From Psychrobacter sp. 4Bb (GTDB lineage: Bacteria > Pseudomonadota > Gammaproteobacteria > Pseudomonadales > Moraxellaceae): a stretch of 64,000 nt of DNA. Location of the stretch: contig NZ_PJAS01000057.1 in NCBI RefSeq assembly GCF_002836735.1, positions 1 to 64,000 on the forward strand, given 5' to 3'. Shown one piece after another: positions 47,091 to 57,387 of the stretch. The position numbers were made by a program, and so were the translations under genes. Below the pieces are notes generated by a model. It did not search any database. It was not told the origin of the DNA and saw nothing but the letters and a program-made list of their open reading frames with translations. Numbering within the stretch: the first letter of the stretch is position 1; every line of letters begins with the position of its first letter.

Positions 47091-47126
47091 AAGCGCCTAT
47101 TTCAGTGATGAGATAGGCGCTTTTTC
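47091..47126 (+). terminator. Rho-independent terminator of the cytochrome gene
   Basis: AGCGCCTAT and ATAGGCGCT form the stem, followed by TTTTT. The same stem sequence recurs in the terminator at 50140. Confidence 0.85.
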
Positions 47127-47241
47127 ATGATGAGTATTATTAATACGCTACTTCGAATATAAGGCAGTTGAAATTCGCCATGAGTAGCCTCATTTTATGA
47201 GATTAGTTCGTTTATTACCGTACATTGTCACCTTTAGATAG

Positions 47242-47313
47242 TAGAGTGTGTTGAACATTCTTATACGGCTTTTGCCTATATGATAATGATAGTCGAATGT
47301 TCAACACGGCCTA
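47242..47313. repeat. Inverted-repeat element (MITE-like), copy D
   Basis: 72 bp with left end TAGAGTGTGTTGAACATTC and right end GAATGTTCAACACGGCCTA: 16 of 19 positions pair. The ends resemble those of copy C (TAGG-CGTGTT-GA). No coding content. Confidence 0.6.
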
Positions 47314-47364
47314 TTATTCTAAAATCGCATTTTATATAAATTGATAACAAATAAAGAGGTCTTC

Positions 47365-48327
47365 ATGTCTGATGCACCAGCACTCTCCATAAAAAACCTA
47401 TCCAAGACCTACGATAATGGGTTTTCGGCATTAAAAGGGGTTGATTTAACGGTACCACAAGGTGGATTCTTTGCGTTACTCGGGCCAAACGGCGCAGGTA
47501 AATCTACTATGATTGGTATTATCAGCTCATTGTTTAAGCCAACCACCGGTAGCGTCCATATTTTTGGTACAGATCTATTAGAGAACCCTTCGATTGCCAA
47601 GCAATACCTTGGCGTTGTACCGCAAGAATTTAACTTTAATATGTTCGAAAAAGTCGAAGATATCCTAATTACACAAGCGGGTTATTTTGGTATTCCGGCA
47701 AAAGAAGCCAAACCCCGCGCAAAAAGACTATTAACAGCGCTAGGATTATGGGATAAACGCGACAGTAAATCACGTGAGCTATCTGGTGGTATGAAACGCC
47801 GTTTGATGATTGCCCGTGCATTAATTCATAAGCCAAAATTATTGATTCTTGATGAGCCAACAGCGGGTGTCGATATCGAGCTACGCCGCTCAATGTGGGA
47901 ATTCATGCAGCAGATTAATATCGAAGAAAACACCACTATTATTCTGACGACTCATTATCTCGAAGAAGCTGAGCAATTGTGTAAACGCATTGCGATCTTG
48001 GATCATGGTGAGATTCGAATCAATACAGAAATGAAAGAGCTACTGGCGCAGTTGTCTGTAGAGACATTTGTATTTGATTTGGATACGCCGCTCACTGATC
48101 AGTTGGCTCTGACAGGAGTTACAGGAGTCTCGCAACCAGATGAGCAAACGCTAGAAGTTACCTTGACAGAAGGTGAGTCACTAAACGGTGTCTTTGATCA
48201 GTTGTCTGAAAAAGGTATCAGTGTGGCAAGTATGCGCAATAAAGCCAACCGACTAGAAGAGTTATTTATGCGCTTGGTAGACAAAAACATTCAAAGTGCA
48301 GATAGCATGAAGGAGGCGGGGTTATGA
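47365..48327 (+). CDS. yadG: ABC transporter ATP-binding protein (YadG-like)
   Basis: 320 residues from the ATG at 47365 (AGAGG upstream; a TTG 24 bases earlier is also in frame). ATPase of an ABC-2 exporter: Walker A GPNGAGKS (about residues 38-45), signature LSGGMKRR, Walker B LILDEPTAGVD, and the His switch TTHYLEEAE. C-terminal 80 residues are extra to the ATPase core. It overlaps the next gene by 4 bases (ATGA) and pairs with it. Substrate unknown. Confidence 0.9.
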   Translation: MSDAPALSIKNLSKTYDNGFSALKGVDLTVPQGGFFALLGPNGAGKSTMIGIISSLFKPTTGSVHIFGTDLLENPSIAKQYLGVVPQEFNFNMFEKVEDILITQAGYFGIPAKEAKPRAKRLLTALGLWDKRDSKSRELSGGMKRRLMIARALIHKPKLLILDEPTAGVDIELRRSMWEFMQQINIEENTTIILTTHYLEEAEQLCKRIAILDHGEIRINTEMKELLAQLSVETFVFDLDTPLTDQLALTGVTGVSQPDEQTLEVTLTEGESLNGVFDQLSEKGISVASMRNKANRLEELFMRLVDKNIQSADSMKEAGL

Positions 48328-49130
48328 GTCAGGAACTAATCGATCATAATAAAACAATGTCATTGAGTAAAAAGTGGATTGCGTTTCGTACTATTTGGTT
48401 CAAAGAAGTGCGCCGTATTTTACGTATCTGGCCGCAGACATTACTACCACCAGTTATCACGATGAGCTTGTATTTTGTCATTTTTGGTAAGATGATTGGT
48501 TCGCGTGTGGGTGAGATGGGCGGCGTGCCTTACATGCAGTTTATCGTGCCTGGTTTGATCATGATGTCGATCATTACCAACAGTTACTCTAACGTCGTCT
48601 CAAGCTTCTTTAGTGCTAAGTTCACGTCTAGTATCGAAGAGCTTTTGGTCTCGCCAGTATCCAAGCATGCTATTTTGATGGGTTATATCAGTGGTGGTAT
48701 CTTCCGTGGACTGGCTATCGGTGTGATTGTATCGATAGTGGCGCTGTTTTTTACCGATCTTGGTATCGAGCATTTATTTGTGACCATATTTACGGTACTT
48801 GGCACGTCTATCTTGTTTTCATTAGGCGGCTTTATCAATGCGGTATTTGCACGCTCATTTGATGATATCTCTATCATCCCAAGCTTCGTATTGACGCCAT
48901 TGACCTATCTTGGCGGTGTGTTTTATTCGATGGAGAATTTATCGCCATTTTGGCAAAACATTTCGTTACTGAACCCTATCGTCTATATGGTCAACTCATT
49001 CCGTTACGGTATTCTTGGCTACTCTGATGTCAATGTTTGGTATTCGATGGCGGCTATTTTTGTGTTCTGTGCGATATTTTATACCATCGCTTATCGCTTG
49101 CTAAGTAACGGTTCACGTGTACGTTTGTAG
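48324..49130 (+). CDS. yadH: ABC-2 type permease (YadH-like)
   Basis: 268 residues with six hydrophobic segments. The stretches IWPQTLLPPVITMSLYFVIF and MQFIVPGLIMMSIITN, and FDDISIIPSFVLTPLTYLGG, match E. coli YadH closely, as recalled. It is the membrane half of the exporter encoded with the preceding ATPase; the ATGA overlap implies coupled translation. queF starts 65 bases after it. Confidence 0.9.
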   Translation: MSQELIDHNKTMSLSKKWIAFRTIWFKEVRRILRIWPQTLLPPVITMSLYFVIFGKMIGSRVGEMGGVPYMQFIVPGLIMMSIITNSYSNVVSSFFSAKFTSSIEELLVSPVSKHAILMGYISGGIFRGLAIGVIVSIVALFFTDLGIEHLFVTIFTVLGTSILFSLGGFINAVFARSFDDISIIPSFVLTPLTYLGGVFYSMENLSPFWQNISLLNPIVYMVNSFRYGILGYSDVNVWYSMAAIFVFCAIFYTIAYRLLSNGSRVRL

Positions 49131-49195
49131 TGTGTATTATTCGCTAAGCATATTATTTAGAGCAAATTTTAAACGGTTTAATATTAGGAAGACAG

Positions 49196-50080
49196 ATGAG
49201 TATTCACGGTATCTTGGGTGAGCAAACCACAGACTATCCAACTGAGTATAGCCCAGAGACGCTATATCCGATTGCGCGTAGCATGGGGCGTGATGCGATT
49301 GGTTGGCAAGACGATAAGCTAACCGTTGGTGTCGATTGGTGGCAGGCTTTTGAGATATCTTGGTTGAACCCGCAAGGTATCTCGCAAGTGGCTATCGCAC
49401 GCTTTAGTATTCCTGCTAGCTCACCGTTTATCGTAGAATCAAAATCGCTTAAGCTGTATTTGAATAGTATTAACTTTACCGAATTCGCCAGTTGGAATGA
49501 CGTACAAGCGTTGATTGCGAAAGACTTGTCAGCTTGTTTACAAGCAGACGTACAGGTAGCGTTATTTGGTCTAAACGATGATTTAAATGGTAACGAAACA
49601 GCGTTATTGATTGCTCAGCCTGATGGTGTTTGTATTGATGAGGCATTAGCAGATAGCACGGATAAAGTTGCATTAACGGAACATCCTGATGCGTCATTGC
49701 TGAGTAATAACGAAGTAGAGGCGAGCGACGAAAGTGTGGCAAGTGATGGTATGCAGCCGTATATCTTTTATTCCAATCTACTGCGTAGTAATTGCCCAGT
49801 GACCAATCAACCAGATTGGGGTACGTTGGCCGTATCGATTACGACTGACAAGCCTTTTAATAATGCAAATATGCTGCGCTATATATTGAGCTTCCGTCAG
49901 CACAATGGTTTTCATGAGCAGTGTGTTGAGCAGATATTTGCTGATTTGAGCCAATACTACCAGCCGAGTGAGCTGATGGTACGGGCATGGTATACGCGCC
50001 GCGGTGGTATCGATATCAATCCTTGCCGTGTTAGTGATATCAGTCTATTGCCTAAGCCAAGCCGTTTAATCCGCCAGTAA
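49196..50080 (+). CDS. queF: NADPH-dependent 7-cyano-7-deazaguanine reductase
   Basis: 294 residues, the long (type II, YqcD-like) form. QueF reduces preQ0 to preQ1 in queuosine synthesis. The nucleophilic Cys is in RSNCPVTNQPDWG (Cys at residue 200) and Glu in FHEQCVEQ. The first half repeats the T-fold without the active site. A variable acidic linker lies at about residues 145-185. It follows yadH on the same strand and shares a terminator with proS. No preQ1 riboswitch was seen upstream. Confidence 0.95.
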   Translation: MSIHGILGEQTTDYPTEYSPETLYPIARSMGRDAIGWQDDKLTVGVDWWQAFEISWLNPQGISQVAIARFSIPASSPFIVESKSLKLYLNSINFTEFASWNDVQALIAKDLSACLQADVQVALFGLNDDLNGNETALLIAQPDGVCIDEALADSTDKVALTEHPDASLLSNNEVEASDESVASDGMQPYIFYSNLLRSNCPVTNQPDWGTLAVSITTDKPFNNANMLRYILSFRQHNGFHEQCVEQIFADLSQYYQPSELMVRAWYTRRGGIDINPCRVSDISLLPKPSRLIRQ

Positions 50081-50139
50081 GTTCTCGCTAAAAATACAAT
50101 GTGAATAAAAATACAATGTTAAATAGTTTTTAAGCCCAT

Positions 50140-50179
50140 AAAAAAGCGCCTATCTCACATGATGAAATAGGCACTTTTT
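50140..50179. terminator. Bidirectional terminator between queF and proS
   Basis: AAAAAGCGCCTAT and ATAGGCACTTTTT (one mismatch) give T runs on both strands; the stem is like the one at 47091. Confidence 0.8.
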
Positions 50180-50203
50180 GTTATATAGTCTTTAATTATA
50201 AGA

Positions 50204-51922
50204 CTATTTACCGCTTACTTTTGCCATGACTTCTTCACGGCTCAGCATTTGTTTTTCAGCTTCACGGCGATTGACGTACTCATACTTGTCTTCCGCCAAG
50301 TTACGATCAGAAACGACAATACGATGCGGAATACCAATCAACTCAAGATCAGCAAACTTAACGCCTGGGCGCTCATTACGATCGTCCAGTAGTACGTTGA
50401 TGCCTTGAGCTTTTAACTCTTCATACAGGGCGGTTGCCGTCTGCATGACCGTCTCTTCTTTAGACTTCATCGGGATGATGGCGACTTCAAAAGGAGCGAT
50501 CGAATCATCAACCGTTGGTGTTTTTGGCCACATGATACCGTTTTCATCATTGTTCTGCTCAATAGCAGCGGCAATGATACGGCTAACGCCAATACCATAA
50601 CAGCCCATCATCAAGGTAACAGGTTTGCCATCTTCACCAGAAACCGTACAGTTCATCGCTTGTGAGTATTTATCACCCAACTGGAAGATATGACCGACTT
50701 CGATACCGCGTTTGATTTTCAGGCTGCCTTTACCATCAGGAGAAGGGTCGCCTTCTTGTACATTGCGCACATCAACGATACGAGTAATGCGAGTATCACG
50801 CGCCCAGTTCATACCGATAGTATGTTTGTTCACTTGGTTCGCACCGCAAACAAAATCTGACAACGCCGCTGCCGAACGATCAACGAATACAGGCATATCT
50901 AAATTAACACCGATATAGCCTTTGTGTAGGCCTGCCGCTTTTAGCTCTTCGTCAGATGCTAACGTCAATGGTACGTTGGCTTCTTCGATTTTCTCAGCCT
51001 TGATAGTATTGAGCTGATGATCGCCACGCAACACGATAGCAATCAGTTGTGGCTCATCATTCTCAGTATGACCATGAACGATCAAGGTTTTAACCGTCGT
51101 TTCTAACGGGATATCCAAGTGTTCAGCAACCATTTTACAGCTGGTCATGCCTTCGGTCAGAACGTCTTCACGCTCCATTTTCGGCGGTTGACGCTCAGCG
51201 GTGCTGACAGATTCTGCTAGCTCAACGTTGGCTGCATAGTCAGATGAGTCCGAAAACGCAATATCGTCCTCGCCACTATCTGCCAATACATGGAACTCAT
51301 GTGAAGCAAAGCCACCGATAGAGCCGGTATCTGCTTGTACCGCACGGAAATCTAAGCCCAAGCGGGTAAAGATGCGTGTATAAGCGTCATACATGTCATG
51401 GTAAGTTTTGGCCAATGAGGCTTGATCCACATGGAAAGAGTAAGCATCTTTCATGGTGAATTCACGAGCACGCATCACACCGAAGCGTGGACGAATCTCA
51501 TCACGGAACTTACCTTGAATCTGAAAGAAAGTAATCGGTAGTTGTTTATAACTACGTAGCTCACCTTGTGCTAGATTGGTGATGACTTCTTCGTGCGTTG
51601 GACCAAGCACAAAGTCGCGATCATGACGGTCTTTGAAGCGCAATAGCTCAGGACCATAATCATCAAAACGTCCGGTCGTCTGCCAAAGTTCAGCAGGCTG
51701 AGTCATCGGCATAAGCACTTCTTGTGCGCCGACATTTTGCATCTCTTCACGAACAATACGTTCGACCTTTTGCAAGACGCGCAGACCCATAGGCAACCAA
51801 ATATACAATCCAGAAGCAATCTTGCGGATAAGACCAGCACGCACCATCAATTGGCTTGAGGCGATGTCGGCATCACTTGGGGTTTCTTTTAGTGTGGCAA
51901 ATAAAAATTGACTGGCTTTCAT
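50204..51922 (-). CDS. proS: Prolyl-tRNA synthetase
   Basis: 572 residues, the long bacterial type with an editing (INS) domain. Class II motif 1 near the N-terminus, motif 2 in [20 protein letters not shown] (about residues 136-155), motif 3 with [13 protein letters not shown] (about 445-457), and the INS editing domain between (about 225-400). It charges tRNA-Pro. Monocistronic on the minus strand. Confidence 0.97.
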   Translation of the reverse strand: MKASQFLFATLKETPSDADIASSQLMVRAGLIRKIASGLYIWLPMGLRVLQKVERIVREEMQNVGAQEVLMPMTQPAELWQTTGRFDDYGPELLRFKDRHDRDFVLGPTHEEVITNLAQGELRSYKQLPITFFQIQGKFRDEIRPRFGVMRAREFTMKDAYSFHVDQASLAKTYHDMYDAYTRIFTRLGLDFRAVQADTGSIGGFASHEFHVLADSGEDDIAFSDSSDYAANVELAESVSTAERQPPKMEREDVLTEGMTSCKMVAEHLDIPLETTVKTLIVHGHTENDEPQLIAIVLRGDHQLNTIKAEKIEEANVPLTLASDEELKAAGLHKGYIGVNLDMPVFVDRSAAALSDFVCGANQVNKHTIGMNWARDTRITRIVDVRNVQEGDPSPDGKGSLKIKRGIEVGHIFQLGDKYSQAMNCTVSGEDGKPVTLMMGCYGIGVSRIIAAAIEQNNDENGIMWPKTPTVDDSIAPFEVAIIPMKSKEETVMQTATALYEELKAQGINVLLDDRNERPGVKFADLELIGIPHRIVVSDRNLAEDKYEYVNRREAEKQMLSREEVMAKVSGK

Positions 51923-52515
51923 AAATAAAGCGTAACCTTATCAACGATAAAAAAATAAGAAATAGTAGGATGTTGAGCGTATGGCTAATCGTTTCATTGC
52001 CGCCGCAAGCTTACCTTTATCACTTAGCAATAATCTAGGGTATTTCCTAGTTACCAATCTGCTTATATACAAAGCACATCAGTAAAAACCACTCTCATAA
52101 AAGAGAGGCAAATTTGATTTGATGTATTAATATGCCAAAAACGCAATATATTCAGGTCAAAACCCTGATAAATGCTTCAAGACTGACATTTTATTCATAC
52201 AATCTGACTATGTTAGGTAAAGTTCGCCTAAGACGCAATGACTTTTTGTCTTTTCAGACCGAACGTGACGCAAAGGGTTCAATAAGGGATAAATAATTGA
52301 ACTATTCATATGATTTTATAGCGAAAGTACTGCTTATTTTGGCAACAGTTTATTGAGGTGGTTGCGTAGAGGTTTATAGATAAAGTTATGTAGAGGAATG
52401 GTAGCAATTACTTGAAGTTACTGCACAATAGTCGCATCTATAGACTAAGCATCTGTTCTATTTTTACAACGCTCTTAGCCTTACCAAACGATGCAACATT
52501 ATAAAGGTAGCTTCT
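51923..52515. other. Intergenic region between proS and the DUF4230 gene
   Basis: 593 bases between divergent genes. AT-rich, one weak CTCT/AGAG hairpin, no gene, terminator or RNA recognised. Holds the two promoters. Confidence 0.5.
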
Positions 52516-53274
52516 ATGGATAATCCTGATATGAATAACGCTAATGCCATTCAAAAGCCTGCGAAACGTCCCATTGCTACAATGTCGTGGGTGATATTAC
52601 TTATCGGTCTAGCAGCGATTGTTTTTGCTATTTATAGTGCGCAAAACAAACCAGAAGAAGCGCCGATAGAAACTATTACTCGCGAAGGGGTGGTTACGCA
52701 AATTCAGCAGTTAAATCGCTTACATACCGTCGCATTCAGCGTTGATACAGTGATTACGAGCGAGCGACCTGGGAGCTGGATGAAACTGTGGCAGGATGAG
52801 CAAAAGGCATTGTTTATCGCTCATGGTCGCGTAGAGGCAGGCGTTGATCTGAGTGCACTGACACCTGAGATGGTACAAGTGGTGCAACCTGCTCCTGCTA
52901 ATGCAGACGAAGAGCAAGTAGCTGCCCCTAACTCATCAGTTGCCCCTAACTCATCAGTTGCCACTATGCCGCAAATCAATATTACTTTGCCGCCTACAGA
53001 GATATTTTCAGTATATCTGGATGATATTGAGATTTACGACTGGCAGACAGGGGCTTTTGGCATGATGCAAGTTGACCCTAAGATATTGGCACAGGCACAG
53101 ACTATGGCAAAGAAAGAAGTGCTTGAACGTGCCTGCCGAGGTGATGTCATGAATATGGCATTGCAAAATGCGCAAACCCAGTTGCAGCAGCTGTTTGCAC
53201 TCACAGGAGCGGTAGTGACGGTTACCACTCAGGGCGCAGGCGCGTGTCAATTGCCAGTCACTACCAATGGCTAG
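52516..53274 (+). CDS. DUF4230-domain protein, membrane-anchored
   Basis: 252 residues. One N-terminal membrane segment (about 24-44). The DUF4230 layout follows: VVTQIQQLNRLHTVAFSVDT, GRVEAGVDLSAL, the strand INITLPPTEIFSVYLDDIEI, and a C-terminal helix with LQNAQTQLQQLF. Function unknown; probably periplasmic. An 18-base perfect tandem repeat at 52923-52958 (AlaProAsnSerSerVal, twice) lies in the linker before the conserved strand, a sign of recent slippage. The C-terminus converges on the photolyase gene. Confidence 0.8.
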   Translation: MDNPDMNNANAIQKPAKRPIATMSWVILLIGLAAIVFAIYSAQNKPEEAPIETITREGVVTQIQQLNRLHTVAFSVDTVITSERPGSWMKLWQDEQKALFIAHGRVEAGVDLSALTPEMVQVVQPAPANADEEQVAAPNSSVAPNSSVATMPQINITLPPTEIFSVYLDDIEIYDWQTGAFGMMQVDPKILAQAQTMAKKEVLERACRGDVMNMALQNAQTQLQQLFALTGAVVTVTTQGAGACQLPVTTNG

Positions 53275-53296
53275 TCTGCTATTTGTTTTCTTGAAC

Positions 53297-54940
53297 TTAA
53301 GCTTCTTTTTTAAACTCAGCAATAGCCAACTTGCGTACCGATTTATGTTCGACCATCGGTGCAGGGTAGTCAACATCAGAAAACTTGCCACCTTTTGCCA
53401 ATTCTTTACGCATCTTATCTTCGTTGTGCAAGATACTGTTAGGAATATCTTTTAATTCTGGTAGCCAAGTTTTAATGAACAGAGCTTTAGGATCGTGCGT
53501 ATTGGCTTGGCTAAAGGGATTCATAATACGGAAGTAGGGCGCTGAGTCAGTACCTGTTGAGGCGCTCCACTGCCAGCCGCCGTTATTGGAGGCAAAATCG
53601 CCATCTATGAGCTGCTGCATAAAGTAGCGCTCACCTAAGCGCCAATCAATCAATAAATCCTTCGTCAAAAACATCGCGGTGACCATTCGCAGGCGATTAT
53701 GCATAAATCCCGTCGCATTTAGACAACGCATTGCTGCATCTACGAGCGGTACGCCTGTCTTACCAGTGCACCATGTCTCAAAATCATCATTGTCATATGA
53801 CCAATTAACCTTATTGTCGGTCTCTTCTTTATAAGCCTTATGACGGATCAGATTTGGTTTTTCTACTAGCACATGGCGATAAAAGTCTCGCCACGCAAGC
53901 TCACTTATCCAGCGATTGATGTCTTCATTATCACCGTCATTACCGTGTAGATTTTCTTGTGCTTTGCTCGCCTGTAGATAGCATAATCTAGGACTGATAG
54001 AGCCTATGGTGAGGTAAGCCGATAGCTGACTGGTTGCATGCAGATGGGGGACATCACGGCTCACATCATAATCATTAATATCATTATCGACGAATGCCTC
54101 TAGACGCTGGCAAGCGGCCGACTCACCTGCAGGATAGGCGTCTCTTGCTTGGTCAAGCTGAGCTATCATATCGATATGCTGTAATGACTCTTTCTTTTCT
54201 AATGTCTGCTGATAGTCACTGAGCATCTTTTCATTTAGTGCTTTGATATCGTCGATTGTATTGGCAAACGTTTGCGATGATGGTAGTTTGATTTTATAAT
54301 CGCTATCCACTGCGGATGCTTCATGCATTTGAATGGTGCTGACGTCCAACGTATGTCGCCATTTTTTATAAAATGGGGTAAAGACTTTATACATGCTATC
54401 GCCATCATTGGTCGTGATACTTTGCGGTGGCAAAATGCATTGGTCATGCCAGCGGACGAACTCGATATCGCCTTTTGCAAGTTGGTTGCTTAACTGTTCA
54501 TCACGATCAATCTCATTGCCTTCGTACTCGTGATTGGCCATGATGCAGCTGATTTCATTGTCATTGCATAAAGTCGTGAGCGCCTCTATACAGTCAGCAA
54601 AGCTTGGGCAGAGCTGTACTGTTAAAGTGATGTTCAGTTTTGATTGTAATTCCTTCGCTAGAATAGGGAGCGTGCGAGCAATATGATCGACTTGTACAAG
54701 GGATGTATCGTGTGCTTGCCACTGCTCAGGTGTCAAAAAGAATACGGCAGACACTGAGGCGTTGTCTTCTTTTGCACGTTCGCAAAGCGCTGCTAAAGCA
54801 GTATTGTCATGGATACGTAGGTCACGACGAAACCACATCAAGTAATGCGGTGGATTTTTGCTAGTAGCATTGTCGTCAGTATCAGTATCAGTATCAGTAT
54901 CAGTATCAGTAGCGGCTGTCTGTGCAGTCTTAGACATCAA
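53297..54940 (-). CDS. phr: Deoxyribodipyrimidine photo-lyase (class I CPD type)
   Basis: 547 residues. Repairs UV-induced cyclobutane dimers with light, using FAD and an antenna (MTHF or another). N-terminal antenna domain beginning LMWFRRDLRIHDNTAL (about residue 34), then the FAD domain with WISELAWRDFYRHVL, LRMVTAMFLTKDLLIDWRLG and DGDFASNNGGWQWSASTGTD. The C-terminus carries the usual photolyase motifs. The first 33 residues are a low-complexity extension with Thr-Asp repeats coded by a (AGTATC)5 microsatellite at 54880-54909; a start nearer residue 30 may be used. Confidence 0.93.
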   Translation of the reverse strand: MMSKTAQTAATDTDTDTDTDTDDNATSKNPPHYLMWFRRDLRIHDNTALAALCERAKEDNASVSAVFFLTPEQWQAHDTSLVQVDHIARTLPILAKELQSKLNITLTVQLCPSFADCIEALTTLCNDNEISCIMANHEYEGNEIDRDEQLSNQLAKGDIEFVRWHDQCILPPQSITTNDGDSMYKVFTPFYKKWRHTLDVSTIQMHEASAVDSDYKIKLPSSQTFANTIDDIKALNEKMLSDYQQTLEKKESLQHIDMIAQLDQARDAYPAGESAACQRLEAFVDNDINDYDVSRDVPHLHATSQLSAYLTIGSISPRLCYLQASKAQENLHGNDGDNEDINRWISELAWRDFYRHVLVEKPNLIRHKAYKEETDNKVNWSYDNDDFETWCTGKTGVPLVDAAMRCLNATGFMHNRLRMVTAMFLTKDLLIDWRLGERYFMQQLIDGDFASNNGGWQWSASTGTDSAPYFRIMNPFSQANTHDPKALFIKTWLPELKDIPNSILHNEDKMRKELAKGGKFSDVDYPAPMVEHKSVRKLAIAEFKKEA

Positions 54941-55138
54941 AGTATCCCTATATTAATCAATCGCAATCATAAACAAAACTAAGGATAAAAGTATGCTAGG
55001 ATAAGTTTTTGGATGCAATGGCTTTGCCGTTTGGTTAACAAAACCTCATCACATCTAACAACTTATCTTTAGCTTGAACCTATCTGATGCCGCTATAATC
55101 GGTGTCATGTTCAGTACCATGAAACGCAAGGTCACAAA

Positions 55139-55810
55139 ATGCACGTTAAGTTTTGCGGGTTTACTCAGCTTAGTGATATACAGACTGCAGCACAGTTAGG
55201 TGCAGATGCAGTGGGTTTGGTGTTTTATCCACCAAGTCCACGTGCGGTCACGATAGCGCAGGCACAAACTCTGAGCGCTGCCGTACCTGTTTTTGTCAGC
55301 GTGGTGGCACTGGTAGTCAATATGCCCAAAGATGAGCTGATTAACTTAGCAAGCAACGTCTCTTTTGATATTATCCAGTTCCATGGTGATGAAACGCCTG
55401 AGCAATGCCAACAGCTGGCAGGTATGGTCAATAAACGTTGGATCAAAGCATTGCGTATCAATACAGAGCAAGACAGTCTCGATAGCGTTCGCGCCCAGAT
55501 TGCTCAATTTGCGACCGCAGGTGCCAGTAGTATTTTACTGGATGCTTATCATCAGCATAAGTATGGCGGTACAGGCGCACGTTTTGATTGGAGTCTCATT
55601 CCACATGACAGCGCACTGCCGATCGTTTTGGCCGGTGGACTTGATGCCGACAATGTTGCCGCTACATTAGATTTGCCTATTTATGGCGTCGATGTGAGCG
55701 GTGGTATTGAGGTTGATAAAGGTAAAAAAGACGCTGCCAAAATGCGTGCCTTTATGAAAGCGGTCAAGCGCGATCGATGGCAAAACGCTACGGTCACTGG
55801 CGCCATCTAA
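55139..55810 (+). CDS. trpF: Phosphoribosylanthranilate isomerase
   Basis: 223 residues. TrpF isomerises phosphoribosylanthranilate in tryptophan synthesis. Catalytic Cys in KFCGFTQ (residue 6), and Asp in ILLDAYHQHKYGGTGARFDW (about residue 135). C-terminal phosphate-binding VDVSGGIEV is present. It is the first of the trpF-trpB-trpA row, followed 160 bases later by trpB. The promoter must lie in the 198-base gap shared with the divergent photolyase gene. Confidence 0.93.
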   Translation: MHVKFCGFTQLSDIQTAAQLGADAVGLVFYPPSPRAVTIAQAQTLSAAVPVFVSVVALVVNMPKDELINLASNVSFDIIQFHGDETPEQCQQLAGMVNKRWIKALRINTEQDSLDSVRAQIAQFATAGASSILLDAYHQHKYGGTGARFDWSLIPHDSALPIVLAGGLDADNVAATLDLPIYGVDVSGGIEVDKGKKDAAKMRAFMKAVKRDRWQNATVTGAI

Positions 55811-55970
55811 GTGAGTTTGTATCAAGCTATTCGCTATACGTAATCTGCTTAGTTGATCGTTATTCCGATTTTTCTGCTTGAATCTTATTAGATTGTTATC
55901 CCTTTTATTATTTTCTCTCTATTTATCTAAAGTTATCTAAAAAATACCACTTATTACAGTAGGAATTATC

Positions 55971-57245
55971 ATGAGTCATGTCGAGAACAAAGATTTATCT
56001 GCTACCGCACAATCGGTTAATACTTTTACCAATCCTGAAAATGTACAGGACTTTAACCAGTATCCTGATGCACGCGGTCATTTCGGTGTACATGGGGGGC
56101 GTTTTGTCTCTGAGACGCTAATGGCTGCCCTAGAAGAGCTAGAAACGCTTTATACCAAAGTAAAAGCAGACCCAGCATTCTGGGAAGAGTATCACAACGA
56201 TTTGGTCAATTATGTCGGTCGTCCAACGCCGTTGTATCATGCTAAGCGTTTGAGTGATGAGATTGGCGGTGCGCAAATTTACTTCAAACGTGAAGATCTA
56301 AACCATACAGGCGCGCATAAAGTAAATAACACCATTGGTCAGGCACTGCTTGCCAAAATGTGTGGTAAAAAACGTATCATCGCTGAGACTGGTGCAGGAC
56401 AACATGGTGTAGCGACGGCAACCATTGCGGCACGCTTAGGGCTAGAGTGTATCGTCTATATGGGTGCTGACGATGTCGAGCGTCAAAAAATGAACGTCTA
56501 TCGTATGCGCTTGCTTGGCGCAACAGTTGTGCCCGTCACTTCTGGCTCACGCACGCTCAAAGACGCAATGAATGAAGCCATGCGTGACTGGGTGACCAAT
56601 GTAGATAGCACGTACTATATTATTGGTACTGTGGCAGGCCCGCATCCTTATCCGCTATTGGTTCGTGATTTTCAAGCGATTATTGGCAAAGAAGCGCGTA
56701 TTCAGCATCTAGAAAAAACAGGTAAAATGCCTGATGCCTTGGTTGCCTGTGTTGGCGGTGGCTCAAACGCGATTGGTTTGTTCTTTGACTTCTTGAACGA
56801 TACTGAAGTTAAGATGTACGGCGTTGAGGCAACAGGCGATGGTATCGATTCAGGTCGTCATTCAGCACCATTGGCTGCTGGTCGTATCGGCGTGCTACAT
56901 GGTAACCGTACTTACCTAATGGCAGATGATGATGGTCAGATTCAAGAGACGCATTCTATCTCAGCGGGTCTTGATTATCCTGGTGTCGGTCCAGAGCATA
57001 GCTTCCTAAAAGACATGAAGCGTGTTGAGTATGTTGGCTGTACGGATAAAGAAGCGCTAGAAGGCTTCCATGAAGCAACTCGCAAAGAAGGTATTATCCC
57101 TGCGCTTGAAACTGCTCATGCTGTCGCTTATGCATTGAAACTGGCTAAAACCATGACTCCTGATCAGACGATTATCGTTAATATGTCAGGTCGCGGTGAC
57201 AAGGATCTGCATTCAGTGATGAAGGCTGAAGGGATTGAGTTGTAG
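55971..57245 (+). CDS. trpB: Tryptophan synthase beta chain
   Basis: 424 residues, about 20 longer at the N-terminus than enteric TrpB. Condenses indole with serine using PLP. The PLP lysine is in [15 protein letters not shown] (about residue 114); the Gly-rich phosphate loop is [11 protein letters not shown] (about 259-269). Catalytic Glu in [12 protein letters not shown] is present. Assembles with TrpA. The ATG has TAGGAATT upstream. Confidence 0.96.
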   Translation: MSHVENKDLSATAQSVNTFTNPENVQDFNQYPDARGHFGVHGGRFVSETLMAALEELETLYTKVKADPAFWEEYHNDLVNYVGRPTPLYHAKRLSDEIGGAQIYFKREDLNHTGAHKVNNTIGQALLAKMCGKKRIIAETGAGQHGVATATIAARLGLECIVYMGADDVERQKMNVYRMRLLGATVVPVTSGSRTLKDAMNEAMRDWVTNVDSTYYIIGTVAGPHPYPLLVRDFQAIIGKEARIQHLEKTGKMPDALVACVGGGSNAIGLFFDFLNDTEVKMYGVEATGDGIDSGRHSAPLAAGRIGVLHGNRTYLMADDDGQIQETHSISAGLDYPGVGPEHSFLKDMKRVEYVGCTDKEALEGFHEATRKEGIIPALETAHAVAYALKLAKTMTPDQTIIVNMSGRGDKDLHSVMKAEGIEL

Positions 57246-57310
57246 TAACGAGTATCTTTATAAGTTATCAAATTTATAAGTTACTAGATTCTTCTTTATA
57301 AGAAAAATTA

Positions 57311-57356
57311 TTTGACCTTTTATTGTTCAATATAGATTATTAAATGAAAGGTCAAA
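57311..57356. other. Perfect 10-bp inverted repeat between trpB and trpA
   Basis: TTTGACCTTT (57311-57320) and AAAGGTCAAA (57347-57356) are exact complements with 26 bases between them. There is no T run after it; it may be a weak terminator, an mRNA end-stabilising hairpin or a regulatory site. Confidence 0.5.
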
Positions 57357-57387
57357 CAAGCCAGTTTATAACAATTAAGAGACCACT

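Noticed and set aside
49131..49195. preQ1 riboswitch before queF
   Set aside because: Only 65 bases separate yadH and queF and the pattern of a preQ1-I aptamer (C-rich loop and A-rich tail) is not present.
54941..55138. trp leader with attenuator
   Set aside because: No Trp-rich short frame or alternate hairpins between the photolyase and trpF.
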